DNA of 47,379 bases from an uncultured Subdoligranulum sp. (GTDB lineage: Bacteria; Bacillota; Clostridia; Oscillospirales; Ruminococcaceae): positions 1 through 47,379 of the forward strand of contig CAJFFY010000017.1 of assembly GCA_904374465.1 (NCBI GenBank), in the 5' to 3' direction. Shown here piece after piece: positions 8,581 to 16,596 of this stretch. The notes beneath the pieces are model-generated. The model ran no database searches. It was not told the origin of the DNA and worked only from the letters and a program-made list of their open reading frames with translations. Both the position numbers and the translations under genes were made by a program. Position 1 is the stretch's first letter, and the number at the start of each line of letters is the position of its first letter.

Positions 8581-8648
8581 GTCAAGCGGGGTACCGGGCC
8601 GCCGCTTGACCTTTTGGGGTCGGGGTGTTATTCTTTTGGTAGAATAAC
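8581..8648 (+). promoter_or_regulatory. selD promoter with two inverted repeats
   Basis: TTGACC (8606-8611), 17-bp spacer and TATTCT (8629-8634) form the promoter. A nine-base inverted repeat GTCAAGCGG/CCGCTTGAC (8581-8589, 8602-8610) overlaps the -35 box. A seven-base one GTTATTC/GAATAAC (8627-8633, 8642-8648) covers the -10 box and likely start site. Both are placed as operators would be; the regulator is unknown. Confidence 0.55.
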
Positions 8649-8663
8649 GCCCGGGAGGGGACT

Positions 8664-9710
8664 ATGGAACAGGAAGCGAACATCAAACTGACCAAGCTGG
8701 CCCACTGTGCCGGCTGCGGCGCCAAGGTAGGCGCCGGGGTGCTGGCCCAGCTGTTGGGGGATATCCGCACCCACCACGACCCCAACCTGCTGGTGGGGTT
8801 TGACAAATCGGACGATGCCTCGGTGTACAAGGTATCCGACACGCTGGCCCTGGTGCAGACGGTGGACTTTTTCCCGCCCATTGCCGACGACCCCTATCTC
8901 TTCGGGCAGATCGCGGCCACCAACGCCCTGTCGGACGTCTACGCCATGGGGGGCGAACCCAAACTGGCGCTGAACCTTTTGTGCATTCCCGAATCCATGC
9001 CCAAGGAAGCGGTCCACGACATTCTGCGGGGCGGCTACGACAAGGTGTACGAGGCGGGGGCTCTGATCACCGGCGGCCACAGCATCCATGACCCGGAGCC
9101 CAAGTACGGCCTGGCGGTGACGGGCTTTGTCCACCCCGACCGGGTGCTGACCAACGCCGGGGCCCGCCCGGGGGATGTGCTGCTTTTCACCAAGCCCTTG
9201 GGCATCGGGGTGGTGACCACGGCGGCCAAGGCCGACCTCTGCCCGCCCGCGGTGTTGCAGAAGGCCTACGCCCTGATGACCACCCTGAACAAGGCCGCCC
9301 GGGACTGCATGGTGCGCTACGAGGTCCACGCCTGCACCGACGTGACGGGCTTCGGCTTTCTGGGCCATGCCTACGAGATGGCCCAGGGCAGCGGCGTGGG
9401 GCTGGTGATCGACACCGGCGCCGTGGACTTGCTGCCCGAAGCGTTGGAATTGGCCAAACTGGGCCTGCTGCCCGAAGGGATGTACCGCAACCGGCACTAC
9501 GCCGAAGGGGCGGTGGACCCGGGCACCGTGCCGCTGGCCGTGCAGGACCTGCTGTACGACCCCCAGACCTCGGGCGGGCTGCTGATGGCCGTGGCCCCGG
9601 GGGATGCCGACGCGCTGTTCCGCGATTTACAGGCCGCGGTGCCCAGCGCTCAGCGGGTGGGCGTGGTGACCGAGGGACCCGCCGAAGGCCGCCGCATTAT
9701 TCTGCGGTAA
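8664..9710 (+). CDS. selD: Selenide, water dikinase (selenophosphate synthase)
   Basis: A 348-residue cytosolic enzyme making selenophosphate from selenide and ATP. The N-terminal catalytic segment HCAGCGAK places C18 and K21 at the positions of the E. coli C17/K20 pair; the second E. coli cysteine is alanine here. It is the cysteine form, with no in-frame TGA. AIRS-type features follow: TVDFFPPIADDPYLFG, AATNALSDVYAMGG and DVTGFGFLGHAYEM. Neighbours show that the selenophosphate probably feeds the labile selenium cofactor of molybdenum hydroxylases; no selA, selB or tRNA-Sec gene is in the window. It overlaps the convergent desulfurase gene by 14 bases. Confidence 0.95.
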   Translation: MEQEANIKLTKLAHCAGCGAKVGAGVLAQLLGDIRTHHDPNLLVGFDKSDDASVYKVSDTLALVQTVDFFPPIADDPYLFGQIAATNALSDVYAMGGEPKLALNLLCIPESMPKEAVHDILRGGYDKVYEAGALITGGHSIHDPEPKYGLAVTGFVHPDRVLTNAGARPGDVLLFTKPLGIGVVTTAAKADLCPPAVLQKAYALMTTLNKAARDCMVRYEVHACTDVTGFGFLGHAYEMAQGSGVGLVIDTGAVDLLPEALELAKLGLLPEGMYRNRHYAEGAVDPGTVPLAVQDLLYDPQTSGGLLMAVAPGDADALFRDLQAAVPSAQRVGVVTEGPAEGRRIILR

Positions 9711-10848
9711 GGGCGCGGATGGCGGCCAACGCCGCGTCGATGTCCGCTTCCGTGGTGGACCAGCCGGTGGAAAACCGCACGGTGCCCCGGGGGAAGGTGC
9801 CCAGCGTTTTGTGGGCGGCGGGGGCACAGTGCAGCCCGCACCGGGTCAGGATGCCGTAGTCGGTTTCCAGCCGGTAGGCGATTTCGGCGTTGTCCCGCCC
9901 CACAAAATCCAGACTGAACACCCCGACCCGGCGCGCCGGGTCGGCGGGGCCGGCCAGCCGTACACCGGGTAGGTCCGCCAGACCGTCCAGGAACCGGCGG
10001 CTGAGGGCCAGATCGTGGGCGCGCACCGCCGCCACCCCGACGTCCTGCAGCCAGGCCAGGGCGGCCTCCCAGCCGTAGATGCCGGGCAGGTTGGGGGTGC
10101 CGGGTTCGAACTTGTCGGGCAGATAGGCGGGCTGTTCCTCGCTGTCCGAGGCGCTGCCGGTGCCCCCTGTCACATAAGGGGTGAGCGCTTTGGCAAAGTC
10201 CGGCGCCAGCAGCAGCGCGCCCAGTCCCTGGGGGCCCAGCAATCCCTTGTGGGCCGGCACGCTGAGGGCGGACAGCCCCAGTTCCCGGAAGGAGAGGGGC
10301 AGGTGCCCCGCCGTCTGGGCGGCGTCCAGGCAGAAGGGCACCCCGCGCTCGGCACAGAGTTTGCCCACCGCGGCGGCATCCTGCAATGTGCCCGACACGT
10401 TGGAGGCATGGGCCAGTACCACAAGCCTGGTGTTGGGCCGGAAGGCTGCTTCCAGCGCGCGCAGGTCCAGGAAGCCCGCCCCGTCGCAGGGGACGCGGGT
10501 AAAAGTCACCCCCTGCCGGACCAGCTGCTGCAGCGGCCGCATGACAGCGTTGTGCTCCATGCCGGAAACCACGCAGTGGTCGCCGGGGTGCAGCGCCCCG
10601 CCCAGCACCAGATTGAGCCCCCAGGTGTTGCCGGGGGTGAGCACCACATGGGTGGGGTCGGCAAAGTCGAACAGTTCGCACAGCCGCCGGCGCAGCCGCA
10701 GCGCAACGAGTTCCGCCTGCTGGGCGGCGCCGTAGTTGCCGCGGTTGATGTTGGCCCCCACATGGGTGAGATATTCCGTCATGGCCGCTGCCACACAGGG
10801 CGGTTTGGGGAAGGACGTGGCGGCATGATCCAGATAGATGGCGGGCAT
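9697..10848 (-). CDS. Cysteine desulfurase (NifS/CsdB-like) of the selenium cluster
   Basis: A 383-residue PLP enzyme of the aminotransferase class V family. IYLDHAATSFPKPP opens the protein, EHN (98-100) and DAAQTAGH (175-182) lie in the PLP site, K201 in SVPAHKG is the Schiff-base lysine, and C341 in RCGLHCAP is the catalytic cysteine. It releases sulfur or selenium from cysteine/selenocysteine as a protein-bound per-sulfide/selenide. Such paralogues regularly accompany selD, yqeB and yqeC in SDMH clusters, so a role in selenium or sulfur mobilisation for the cofactor is inferred. Transcribed opposite to most of the island, divergent from the YedE gene. Confidence 0.88.
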   Translation of the reverse strand: MPAIYLDHAATSFPKPPCVAAAMTEYLTHVGANINRGNYGAAQQAELVALRLRRRLCELFDFADPTHVVLTPGNTWGLNLVLGGALHPGDHCVVSGMEHNAVMRPLQQLVRQGVTFTRVPCDGAGFLDLRALEAAFRPNTRLVVLAHASNVSGTLQDAAAVGKLCAERGVPFCLDAAQTAGHLPLSFRELGLSALSVPAHKGLLGPQGLGALLLAPDFAKALTPYVTGGTGSASDSEEQPAYLPDKFEPGTPNLPGIYGWEAALAWLQDVGVAAVRAHDLALSRRFLDGLADLPGVRLAGPADPARRVGVFSLDFVGRDNAEIAYRLETDYGILTRCGLHCAPAAHKTLGTFPRGTVRFSTGWSTTEADIDAALAAIRALTAE

Positions 10849-10884
10849 TACCAGGGCCCCTTTCTATAGATACAGGATAGCTAC

Positions 10885-10914
10885 AGTGTAGCACAGGGGC
10901 CCTGGCCCCTGCAA
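10885..10914 (-). promoter_or_regulatory. Likely promoter of the desulfurase gene with palindrome
   Basis: Minus strand TTGCAG (10909-10914), 18-bp spacer and TACACT (10885-10890). An 18-base palindrome CAGGGGCC-CT-GGCCCCTG (10894-10911) fills the spacer, in the short gap shared with the divergent YedE gene. It may be an operator. Confidence 0.4.
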
Positions 10915-10930
10915 CAAGGAGGAATTGTGT

Positions 10931-12022
10931 TTGAAAAAGAGTAACGTGCTGGTCCCGGTGACCGGGCTGGTGGTGGGGCTTGCGGCCCTCGTGCTGGTCA
11001 GCCTGGGCAACCCCGGCAACATGGGGTTCTGCATCGCCTGTTTTGAGCGGGACATCGCCGGCAGCCTGGGGCTGCACCACGCGGCCAAGGTGCAGTACCT
11101 GCGGCCCGAGATCATCGGCCTGGTGCTGGGCGCCGCCGCCATGGCCCTGGCCGGCAAGGAGTTCAAGGCCCGGGCGGGTTCCGCCCCGGCGCTGCGGTTT
11201 GTGCTGGGCGGCATCGTCATGGTGGGGGCGCTGGCCTTCCTGGGCTGCCCGCTGCGGATGGTACTGCGGCTGGGCGGCGGTGACGGCACCGCCCTGGCCG
11301 GTCTGGCCGGGTTTGTCTGCGGCATCCTGGTGGGCGTGGCCTGCCTGAAAAAGGGCTTCTCGCTGGGGCGCGCCTACAAGGTCAAGCCCGCCGAGGGCTT
11401 TGTGCTGCCCGGCTTCATGCTGGCCTTGCTGGTGCTGCTTCTGGCCGTGCCTTCGGTGCTGCTCTTCTCCACCGAGGGTCCCGGCGCCAGCCACGCGCCG
11501 TGGTTCATCGCCCTGGCCGCGGGGCTTGTGGTGGGCGCCCTGGCCCAGAAAAGCCGCCTGTGCATGGCGGGCGGCATCCGGGATGCCGTCATGTTCAAGG
11601 ATTTTCACCTGCTCAGCGGGTTTGTGGCGATCTTTGTGGTGGTGCTCATCGGCAACCTGATCCTCGGCCGGTTCCACCCCGAGCTGGCCGTCCAGCCGGT
11701 GGCCCACCACGACTACCTCTGGAGCTTCCTGGGCATGACCGCCGCGGGCTGGGGGTCCATCCTGCTGGGCGGCTGCCCGCTGCGCCAGCTGATTCTGGCC
11801 GGTGAGGGCAACGGCGACAGCGCCGTGACGGTGTTCGGCATGATGGTGGGCGCCGCCCTGGCCCACAACTTCGGCATGGCCGGCAACGCCGACGCCATGA
11901 CCGACGGCGCCTTTGTGGCGGGCGGCGTGGCCCTGCCCGGCAAGGTAGGCGTGGCCGTCTGCCTGGTGCTGCTGGGCGTCATTTCCTATGCCAACCTGTA
12001 CAAGAAGGAGAAAAACCAATGA
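10931..12022 (+). CDS. yedE: YedE/YeeE-family transporter of the selenium cluster
   Basis: A 363-residue polytopic inner-membrane protein with an internal duplication: GFCIACFERD and GCPLRMV in the first half are echoed by RLCMAGGIRD and GGCPLRQL in the second, the cysteine motifs of YeeE/YedE sulfur-compound transporters. In SDMH clusters this protein (annotated YedE or FdhT) is thought to import a selenium or sulfur species. I chose the TTG at 10931 because AAGGAGGA (10916-10923) is eight bases away; a TTG two codons earlier is possible but too close. The stop overlaps the next start (ATGA). Confidence 0.88.
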   Translation: MKKSNVLVPVTGLVVGLAALVLVSLGNPGNMGFCIACFERDIAGSLGLHHAAKVQYLRPEIIGLVLGAAAMALAGKEFKARAGSAPALRFVLGGIVMVGALAFLGCPLRMVLRLGGGDGTALAGLAGFVCGILVGVACLKKGFSLGRAYKVKPAEGFVLPGFMLALLVLLLAVPSVLLFSTEGPGASHAPWFIALAAGLVVGALAQKSRLCMAGGIRDAVMFKDFHLLSGFVAIFVVVLIGNLILGRFHPELAVQPVAHHDYLWSFLGMTAAGWGSILLGGCPLRQLILAGEGNGDSAVTVFGMMVGAALAHNFGMAGNADAMTDGAFVAGGVALPGKVGVAVCLVLLGVISYANLYKKEKNQ

Positions 12023-12228
12023 TCGACGCAAGAGGACTTTCCTGCCCCATGCCGGTGGTGCTGGTGCAGAAGGCCGTGCAGAAGGATGCCCCCGCCACGC
12101 TGGAAGTGCTGCTGGACAACCCCTGCTCGGTGGAAAACGTGACCCGCTTTGCCTCCAACAGCGGCTACGGTGTGGAGGTAACCCCCGCCGACGAGGACGA
12201 GTACCGGCTGGTACTGACCAAACAATGA
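12019..12228 (+). CDS. TusA/SirA-like sulfur (selenium) carrier protein
   Basis: A 69-residue cytosolic protein beginning MIDARGLSCPMP, the TusA/SirA signature; C9 in the CPxP motif is the expected carrier residue. It is coupled by ATGA overlaps to the YedE transporter before it and the DUF3343 gene after it. Such proteins carry sulfur as a persulfide; in this cluster type the partner is often called YedF and is proposed to carry selenium. The specific cargo is inferred from context. Confidence 0.88.
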   Translation: MIDARGLSCPMPVVLVQKAVQKDAPATLEVLLDNPCSVENVTRFASNSGYGVEVTPADEDEYRLVLTKQ

Positions 12229-12470
12229 GCGACTACCTTGCCACCTTCCACACCCATCTGAGCGCCCTGCTGAGCTTTGAGGCCCTGCAGGGCCGGGGGG
12301 TGACGGCCCGGATGATGCCGGTACCCCGGGTACTGAGTTCCAGCTGCGGGACCTGCGTGCGGTACACCGCCCCCGACGACTGCCGGGACCTGCTGGACCG
12401 GGACTGCGAGGCGGTGTATGCCTGCCGGCAGGACGGCTACGACTGCCTGTTCACGGCGGAGGACCCCTGA
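12225..12470 (+). CDS. DUF3343 family putative Se/S carrier
   Basis: An 81-residue protein with the DUF3343 pattern: an N-terminal strand FHTHLSALLSFEALQ, then MMPVPRVLSSSCGTCVRY around residues 29-46. The SSCGTC cysteines are candidate chalcogen-binding residues. DUF3343 proteins co-occur with yqeB/yqeC/selD and are described as Se/S carrier-like; no biochemistry can be claimed here. Start at 12225 overlaps the previous stop by four bases and the next gene starts two bases after its stop, so the set is tightly co-translated. Confidence 0.88.
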   Translation: MSDYLATFHTHLSALLSFEALQGRGVTARMMPVPRVLSSSCGTCVRYTAPDDCRDLLDRDCEAVYACRQDGYDCLFTAEDP

Positions 12471-12471
12471 G

Positions 12472-13164
12472 ATGAAAGCCTGTATTGCCATCATCGGTGC
12501 GGGCGGCAAAACCACGGCGATGCGCTGCCTGGCGCATCGCCTTTCGGCGTTTTCCGTGCTGTGGACGACGACGACCCATATCTTTCCCGCCGGGGCGGCG
12601 GACTGCCGCCGGCGGCTGGATGCCCCCACGGCGGAGGAACTGCGCGCGGCGCTGGCCCGGCCCGGGGTGGTCTGCGCCGGGATGCCGGCGGGGGAAAAAT
12701 TCACCGCCCTGCCCCCTGCCGTCTGGGCGGCGGGCTGCGAAGCGGCGGACTACATTCTGTGCGAGGCGGACGGCGCCCACCGTCTGCCGCTGAAACTGCA
12801 CCGCCCCGACGAGCCGGTGCTGCCCGCCGAAACCACCCACTGCCTGGCGGTGCTGGGGCTTTCCGCCCTGGGGCGCCCTGTGGGGGAAGTGGTCCACCGG
12901 TACGCCCTGCACCCCGCCTGGGCCGCCCGGCCGGACACCCCGGTGGGGGTGGCGGAGCTGTGTGCCTGCGCCCGGGAAACAGTGGCCGCCAGCGGGCTGC
13001 CGCAACAAAAAATCCGCCTGTTGTTCAACCAGGCGGATGACGGGATACGGTTACGGGCCGGGCGGCAGGCCGCGGCGGCGCTGACCCGGGAGGGTTTTGT
13101 CTGCCGGGTGGGCGCGCTGCAACGGTCGGACGACTTTTTGCTGCCCTGGCTGCTGGAAAGGTGA
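12472..13164 (+). CDS. yqeC: Selenium-dependent molybdenum cofactor protein YqeC
   Basis: A 230-residue putative nucleotide-binding protein. IIGAGGKTT (7-15) is the modified P-loop of YqeC, WTTTTHIF follows, and CEADGAHRLPLKLHRPDEPVL is a conserved family segment. YqeC is one of two marker proteins (with YqeB) for selenium-dependent molybdenum hydroxylases and is thought to act in inserting the labile selenium into the cofactor. Last gene of the plus-strand run yedE-tusA-DUF3343-yqeC; converges with yqeB 25 bases later. Confidence 0.92.
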   Translation: MKACIAIIGAGGKTTAMRCLAHRLSAFSVLWTTTTHIFPAGAADCRRRLDAPTAEELRAALARPGVVCAGMPAGEKFTALPPAVWAAGCEAADYILCEADGAHRLPLKLHRPDEPVLPAETTHCLAVLGLSALGRPVGEVVHRYALHPAWAARPDTPVGVAELCACARETVAASGLPQQKIRLLFNQADDGIRLRAGRQAAAALTREGFVCRVGALQRSDDFLLPWLLER

Positions 13165-13189
13165 CTTTTCCCGGGGAATATGGTACAAT
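13161..13189 (+). promoter_or_regulatory. Promoter-like sequence facing the antisense strand of yqeB
   Basis: GTGACT (13161-13166), exactly 17 bp, then TACAAT (13184-13189) at the end of yqeC. No plus-strand gene follows; transcription would run antisense through yqeB. It could be a chance match or an antisense RNA promoter. Confidence 0.3.
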
Positions 13190-14041
13190 TCAGAGCAGCG
13201 AAATGCCCCGCTCCCCGGCGAGGGAAAGCAGCGCTTCCACCACGCCCCCGGCGATGGCCCGGGCCTTGTCCGACACGGTGTCGCAGTTGTGCACCTGTTC
13301 CAGCCGCGGGTCGATGTCGGCGATTTTCAGCCCCCGGGTGACGGGGTAGCCCCGGCGGATAAGTCCCCGCAGCACCCCGTCCAGGGTGGCGGTCACTTCC
13401 ACCCCACCCACCTTGCCGATGCACTGTCCCTTGTGCACTACGGCGCCGATATCCACGGGGGCACCGGTGGCATCGGGCACAAATTCCATCGGCCCCGATG
13501 CCGGGGCGTGGATGACCCGCTCGGCCGTAAACCCGCCGATGTTGCCCGGCACCCCGGTGTTGGGGATGGCTGTCCCCTGCCGGATGACCCGGCCCAGCTG
13601 GTGGCCGCGCATGGTTTCCACCACGGCGTCCACGTCCTGCCCGGCCGTGAACCCGGGGCCCAGCCCCACCGTGAGGGGCGCCATGCCCCGGTGGGTGCCC
13701 AGGTTTCGCTTGGCCAGAATGGCGTCCACCACGGCCGCCGGGTGCAGCACTTCGGCGGCGGCACAGTTTTCATCCACCAGCAGCGGGATCTCCCCCGCCG
13801 CGCTGACGGCATCGGCTTCGGCGGCGGTGTGGATGCGACGGCAGGTGGTGCCCTCCACCGTGGCGGCGCCCTGCCAGACGGCCTCACAGAAGGCGGCCTT
13901 GCGGCGGATGGCCGACGGGTCGGCACATTCCAGCGCCAGCACCTTGAACCCGCAGCGGTGCAGCCGCAGTATGGTGCCGGTGGCCAAATCCCCTGCGCCC
14001 CGGACGATGACCCAGGGCCGGTTTGCGCGGTTTTGTTCCAT
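13190..14041 (-). CDS. yqeB: Selenium-dependent molybdenum cofactor protein YqeB
   Basis: A 283-residue protein of the YqeB family, distantly related to XdhC in its N-terminal Rossmann-like part (VIVRGAGDLATGT, residues 11-23). The middle carries family motifs DAILAKRN and MAPLTVGLGPGFTAG, and the C-terminal half is a biotinyl/lipoyl-like fold (GPMEFVPD, IGAVVHKGQCIGKV). YqeB is the most specific genomic marker for the selenium form of the molybdenum cofactor. Encoded on the minus strand with its own promoter, divergent from the MoeA-like gene and convergent with yqeC. Confidence 0.93.
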   Translation of the reverse strand: MEQNRANRPWVIVRGAGDLATGTILRLHRCGFKVLALECADPSAIRRKAAFCEAVWQGAATVEGTTCRRIHTAAEADAVSAAGEIPLLVDENCAAAEVLHPAAVVDAILAKRNLGTHRGMAPLTVGLGPGFTAGQDVDAVVETMRGHQLGRVIRQGTAIPNTGVPGNIGGFTAERVIHAPASGPMEFVPDATGAPVDIGAVVHKGQCIGKVGGVEVTATLDGVLRGLIRRGYPVTRGLKIADIDPRLEQVHNCDTVSDKARAIAGGVVEALLSLAGERGISLL

Positions 14042-14093
14042 TGTTTTTCCCCCTTTTGGGGTCTATTGTATCACCGGCGGCGCCGTCCTGCAA
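14041..14093. promoter_or_regulatory. Overlapping divergent promoters of yqeB and the MoeA-like gene
   Basis: Minus strand: TTGCAG (14088-14093), 17 bp, TACAAT (14065-14070) for yqeB. Plus strand: TTGTTT (14041-14046), 17 bp, TATTGT (14064-14069) for the MoeA-like gene. The two -10 boxes share the same bases, so the promoters should compete. Confidence 0.55.
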
Positions 14094-14118
14094 CGGTGCC
14101 GCCCAGGAGGTTTTGCCC

Positions 14119-15144
14119 ATGAAACTCATTGCCACCCAGGATGCCGTGGGGCAGGTGCTCTGCCACGACATCACCCAGATTATCCCCGGCGTATCCAAGG
14201 GGCCGGTCTTCCGCAAGGGGCACATCGTGCAGCCCGAGGACATCCCCGTGCTGCTGCGCTGCGGCAAGGAACATCTCTACGTCTGGGAATGCGACGACAC
14301 GATGCTCCACGAGAACGAGGCCGCCGGAATTCTGCGGGACCTGTGCCAAAACGAACACATGACCGCCTCGGAACCGAAAGAAGGCAAGATCGAGCTGACC
14401 GCCGACTGCGACGGGCTGTTTCTGGCAGACGCCGAACGCATCCGGGCCGTCAACGCCCTGGGCCGGATGATGATCGCCACCCGGTCCTCCGGCTTCCGGG
14501 TGCAGAAGGGGGACAAACTCTGCGGCACCCGCATCATCCCGCTGGTCATCGAAAAAACCACCATGGAACAGGCCCGCCAGGTGGCCGGCACCGAGCCGCT
14601 GTTGCAGCTGCGGCCTTTCCGGGCGCGCAGTTTCGGCGTGGTGACCACCGGCAGCGAGGTGCAGAAGGGGCTGATTCAGGACGCCTTCACCCCCGTGCTG
14701 GAACAAAAACTGGCCGAGTACGGCTGCACCATGGCCGCCCACGCCACCCCCGGCGACAACAGCGACGCCATCACCGCGGCCATCCGGAAGATGGCCGACG
14801 ACGGCGTGGAGCTGATCCTCTGCACCGGCGGCATGAGCGTCGACCCCGACGACCGCACGCCGCTGGCTATCCGCCAAAGCGGCGCCGCCGTGGTGGGATA
14901 CGGCGCGCCGGTGCTGCCCGGGGCGATGTTTATGCTGGGCTACCTGCCGGACGGCCGCCCGGTGTGCGGGCTGCCCGGCTGCGTGATGTACGCCAGGCGC
15001 ACGATTTTTGACCTGGTGCTGCCCCGGCTGCTGGCCGACGTGCCGGTAACCGCCCACTGGCTGGCTGGGCTGGGGGTGGGCGGGCTCTGCCTGAACTGCC
15101 CGGAATGCCACTTCCCCAACTGCGGATTCGGGAAAGGAATGTAA
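14119..15144 (+). CDS. MoeA-like molybdopterin-binding protein of the SDMH cluster
   Basis: A 341-residue protein with a MoeA/MogA-type MPT-binding core: GVVTTGSEVQKG (residues 172-183), TPGDNSDAI and LCTGGMSVDPDDRTP. It is shorter than true MoeA (about 400 residues) and ends in a cysteine cluster, CLNCPECHFPNCGFGKG, seen in the molybdopterin-binding paralogues of selenium-hydroxylase clusters. It probably handles or inserts the cofactor rather than acting as housekeeping MoeA. Start chosen at 14119, eight bases after AGGAGG; first gene of a plus-strand run continuing to xdhC. Confidence 0.85.
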   Translation: MKLIATQDAVGQVLCHDITQIIPGVSKGPVFRKGHIVQPEDIPVLLRCGKEHLYVWECDDTMLHENEAAGILRDLCQNEHMTASEPKEGKIELTADCDGLFLADAERIRAVNALGRMMIATRSSGFRVQKGDKLCGTRIIPLVIEKTTMEQARQVAGTEPLLQLRPFRARSFGVVTTGSEVQKGLIQDAFTPVLEQKLAEYGCTMAAHATPGDNSDAITAAIRKMADDGVELILCTGGMSVDPDDRTPLAIRQSGAAVVGYGAPVLPGAMFMLGYLPDGRPVCGLPGCVMYARRTIFDLVLPRLLADVPVTAHWLAGLGVGGLCLNCPECHFPNCGFGKGM

Positions 15145-15153
15145 GGAGACACC

Positions 15154-15636
15154 ATGGAACTGACACACATCGACGCGGCGGGCAATGCCCGGATGGTGGA
15201 CGTGGGCCAAAAGCCCGACACCCGGCGCACCGCCGTGGCGGAAGGATACATCACGATGAGCCCCGACTGCTTTGCCACGATCGCAGCCGGGCGCGCCAAA
15301 AAGGGCGACGTGCTGGGGGTGGCCCAGGTGGCGGGCATCATGGCCACCAAGCACACGGCGGACCTGATCCCGTTGTGCCACCGGCTGAACCTGAGCAAAA
15401 GCGCCGTGATCTTTGAACTTCTGGAGGAGCGGCACGCCATCCGGGCTGTGTGTACCGTCCAGTGCGTGGGACCCACCGGCGTGGAGATGGAGGCCCTGAC
15501 CGGGGTTTCCACGGCGCTGCTGACCGTCTACGACATGGCCAAGGCCCTGGACCGGGCCATGCGCATCGACGGCATCCGCCTGCTGGAAAAAGAGGGCGGC
15601 AAGAGCGGCCACTACCGGGCGGAGGGCACCCCATGA
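15154..15636 (+). CDS. moaC: Cyclic pyranopterin monophosphate synthase
   Basis: A 160-residue MoaC, second enzyme of molybdenum cofactor synthesis, forming cPMP from the MoaA product. LTHIDAAGNARMVDVG opens the protein; KHTADLIPLCHRL supplies the active-site His and Cys region, and VGPTGVEMEALTGVS and YDMAKALDR are the other conserved blocks, including the catalytic Lys. Starts nine bases after the MoeA-like gene and overlaps moaA by four bases. Confidence 0.95.
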   Translation: MELTHIDAAGNARMVDVGQKPDTRRTAVAEGYITMSPDCFATIAAGRAKKGDVLGVAQVAGIMATKHTADLIPLCHRLNLSKSAVIFELLEERHAIRAVCTVQCVGPTGVEMEALTGVSTALLTVYDMAKALDRAMRIDGIRLLEKEGGKSGHYRAEGTP

Positions 15637-16595
15637 CCGACCGCTACGGGCGGAACATCCGCTACCTGCGCCTCTCGCTGACCGACCGGTGCAACCTGCG
15701 CTGCCGCTACTGCATGCCCGCCGAAGGGGTGGCTCTGTGCACCCACGAGGACGTTTTGCGTTACGAGGAGATTGTGCAGATTGCCCGGGCGGCGCTGGCC
15801 CTGGGCATCGACACCTTCAAGCTGACGGGGGGCGAACCGCTGGTGCGCCGGGACGTGCCGGCGCTGGTATCGGCGCTGAAAGCCCTGCCCGGCACCCGGC
15901 AGGTGACGCTGACCACCAACGGCCTGCTGCTGGGCGACCAGCTGGACGCCCTGGTGGCGGCAGGGCTGGACGCCGTCAACGTCAGCCTGGACACGCTGGA
16001 CGACGCCCAGTACCACGCCCTGACCCGGCGGGACTACCCTGTGGCCGGGGTGCTGGACGCCGTGCGCGCCGCGGCGCGGGTGCTGCCGGTGAAGATCAAC
16101 GCCGTGCTGTTGCCCGAGACCGCCGACCAGTGGGTGCCGCTGGCCAGGCTGGCCGCCGACCCCGGGGTGGACGTGCGGTTCATTGAGCAGATGCCCATCG
16201 GCAAGGGGGAAGCGGACCCCGCCGTTTCGGCCGACCGGCTGCTGGCGGCGCTGCGCGCCGTCTGGCCGGACCTGGCCCCCTGCGCCGAGCGCCGGGGCAA
16301 CGGCCCTGCCCACTACTACCGGGCGGCGGCACTCAGCGGGCGCATCGGCTGCATCGACGCGGTGAGCCATAAATTCTGCGCCGCCTGCAACCGGCTGCGG
16401 CTGACCTGCACGGGGATGCTGCGCCCCTGTCTGTGCTACGACGACGGGGTGGACCTGCGGACCCTTTTGCGGGGCGGTGCCGGGCCGGATGCGCTGCAGG
16501 CGGCCATCGAAGCGGCCATCGCCGCCAAGCCGGAAGCCCACTGCTTTGCCGCTTGCCACGGCAGCGAACAGACGATGAATACCATTGGAGGATAA
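15633..16595 (+). CDS. moaA: GTP 3',8-cyclase (radical SAM)
   Basis: A 320-residue radical SAM enzyme that cyclises GTP in the first step of molybdenum cofactor synthesis. The N-terminal SAM cluster is C20, C24, C27 in CNLRCRYC, followed by KLTGGEPLVR. The C-terminal second 4Fe-4S cluster is given by FCAACNRLRLTCTGMLRPCL. The protein ends in GG, the C-terminal motif required for MoaA activity. The start at 15633 overlaps the moaC stop by ATGA, so the two halves of cPMP synthesis are translationally coupled. Confidence 0.95.
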   Translation: MTDRYGRNIRYLRLSLTDRCNLRCRYCMPAEGVALCTHEDVLRYEEIVQIARAALALGIDTFKLTGGEPLVRRDVPALVSALKALPGTRQVTLTTNGLLLGDQLDALVAAGLDAVNVSLDTLDDAQYHALTRRDYPVAGVLDAVRAAARVLPVKINAVLLPETADQWVPLARLAADPGVDVRFIEQMPIGKGEADPAVSADRLLAALRAVWPDLAPCAERRGNGPAHYYRAAALSGRIGCIDAVSHKFCAACNRLRLTCTGMLRPCLCYDDGVDLRTLLRGGAGPDALQAAIEAAIAAKPEAHCFAACHGSEQTMNTIGG

Positions 16596-16596
16596 G

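Noticed and set aside
8664..9710. A selenocysteine codon in selD
   Set aside because: The catalytic position is an ordinary cysteine codon and the frame contains no internal TGA.
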